In this document: positions 5,807 through 5,905 of the stretch, one piece after another
How positions within the stretch are numbered: position 1 is the first letter of the stretch
How the letters are laid out: the number at the start of each line of letters is the position of its first letter
Assembly: GCA_029939635.1 (NCBI GenBank)
Contig: JAOZSN010000166.1
Location: forward strand, 1 to 5,905
Source of the DNA: Deltaproteobacteria bacterium
Lineage (GTDB): Bacteria > Desulfobacterota > Desulfobulbia > Desulfobulbales > SURF-16
DNA length: 5,905 nucleotides
Reading direction: 5' to 3'
Position numbers and translations under genes: made by a program
The notes under the pieces: generated by a model
Database searches by the model: none
What the model saw: only the letters and a program-made list of their open reading frames with translations
What the model was told of the DNA's origin: nothing

Positions 5807-5890
5807 GCCGGAGTGGTGAAACTGGTAGACGCACGGGACTCAAAATCCCGCGATAGCAATATCATGTCGGTTCAAGTCCGACCTCCGGCA
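5807..5890 (+). tRNA. tRNA-Leu (anticodon CAA, reads UUG)
   Basis: Full class II cloverleaf. Acceptor arms GCCGGAG (5807-5813) and CTCCGGC (5883-5889) pair perfectly, with discriminator A at 5890. The D-stem GTG/CGC contains one U-G pair, and the loop has the conserved GGTAGA. Anticodon stem CGGGA/TCCCG encloses the loop CTCAAAA with anticodon CAA at 5841-5843. The long variable arm GATA-GCAA-TATC (5852-5863) marks a Leu/Ser-type tRNA. T-arm GTCGG-TTCAAGT-CCGAC spans 5866-5882. A73 together with the CAA anticodon fits leucine. The 3' CCA is not encoded and must be added by the nucleotidyltransferase. It closely resembles E. coli leuX in layout. Only 15 bases follow in the window, so any downstream tRNA or terminator cannot be seen. 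Confidence 0.98.
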
Positions 5891-5905
5891 TAGAGTAACT
5901 GGCAA

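Noticed and set aside
5807..5890. tRNA-Leu as an attachment site for an integrated element.
   Set aside because: No repeat of the tRNA 3' end and no integrase occur in the window, and only 15 bases lie downstream.

Overview
This window reads as ordinary chromosomal sequence from a Gram-negative proteobacterium. The mix of genes resembles sulfate reducers of the Desulfobacterota (Desulfobulbaceae or Desulfotalea-like), but that is inference from gene style and not a proven assignment. There are no insertion sequences, phage genes, CRISPR arrays or degraded genes. Eight protein genes and one tRNA fill almost all of it.

Left part, plus strand, about 84-2336: dapB (lysine and diaminopimelate synthesis), folK (folate synthesis), a small membrane-anchored protein with a Cys-rich YHS/TRASH-like tail, and a small transaldolase. 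Gaps are 10, 5 and 45 bases with no terminator between them, so they probably form one transcription unit. It ends at a strong hairpin plus T-tract at 2343-2398. The genes serve unrelated housekeeping pathways.

Middle, plus strand, about 2442-3696: an exported lytic transglycosylase with a DUF4124 head and an SLT domain, then pgsA (phosphatidylglycerophosphate synthase). Both act on the cell envelope.

Right part, minus strand, 5549 down to 3716: a methyl-accepting chemotaxis protein with a periplasmic Cache-like sensor, followed 10 bases later by a MauE/DoxX-type membrane protein carrying a Cys-Gly-Cys motif. They look like a two-gene operon transcribed towards pgsA, with the convergent stop codons only 19 bases apart. 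A candidate sigma-70 promoter lies at 5607-5636.

Right edge, plus strand: a complete tRNA-Leu (anticodon CAA) at 5807-5890 with its own near-consensus promoter.

I see no clear new defence or mobile system. The points most worth a second look are the chemoreceptor that seems to lack a full HAMP domain, its pairing with the MauE/DoxX protein, the anchored metal-binding-like small protein behind folK, and the active-site residues that mark the small aldolase as a true transaldolase.
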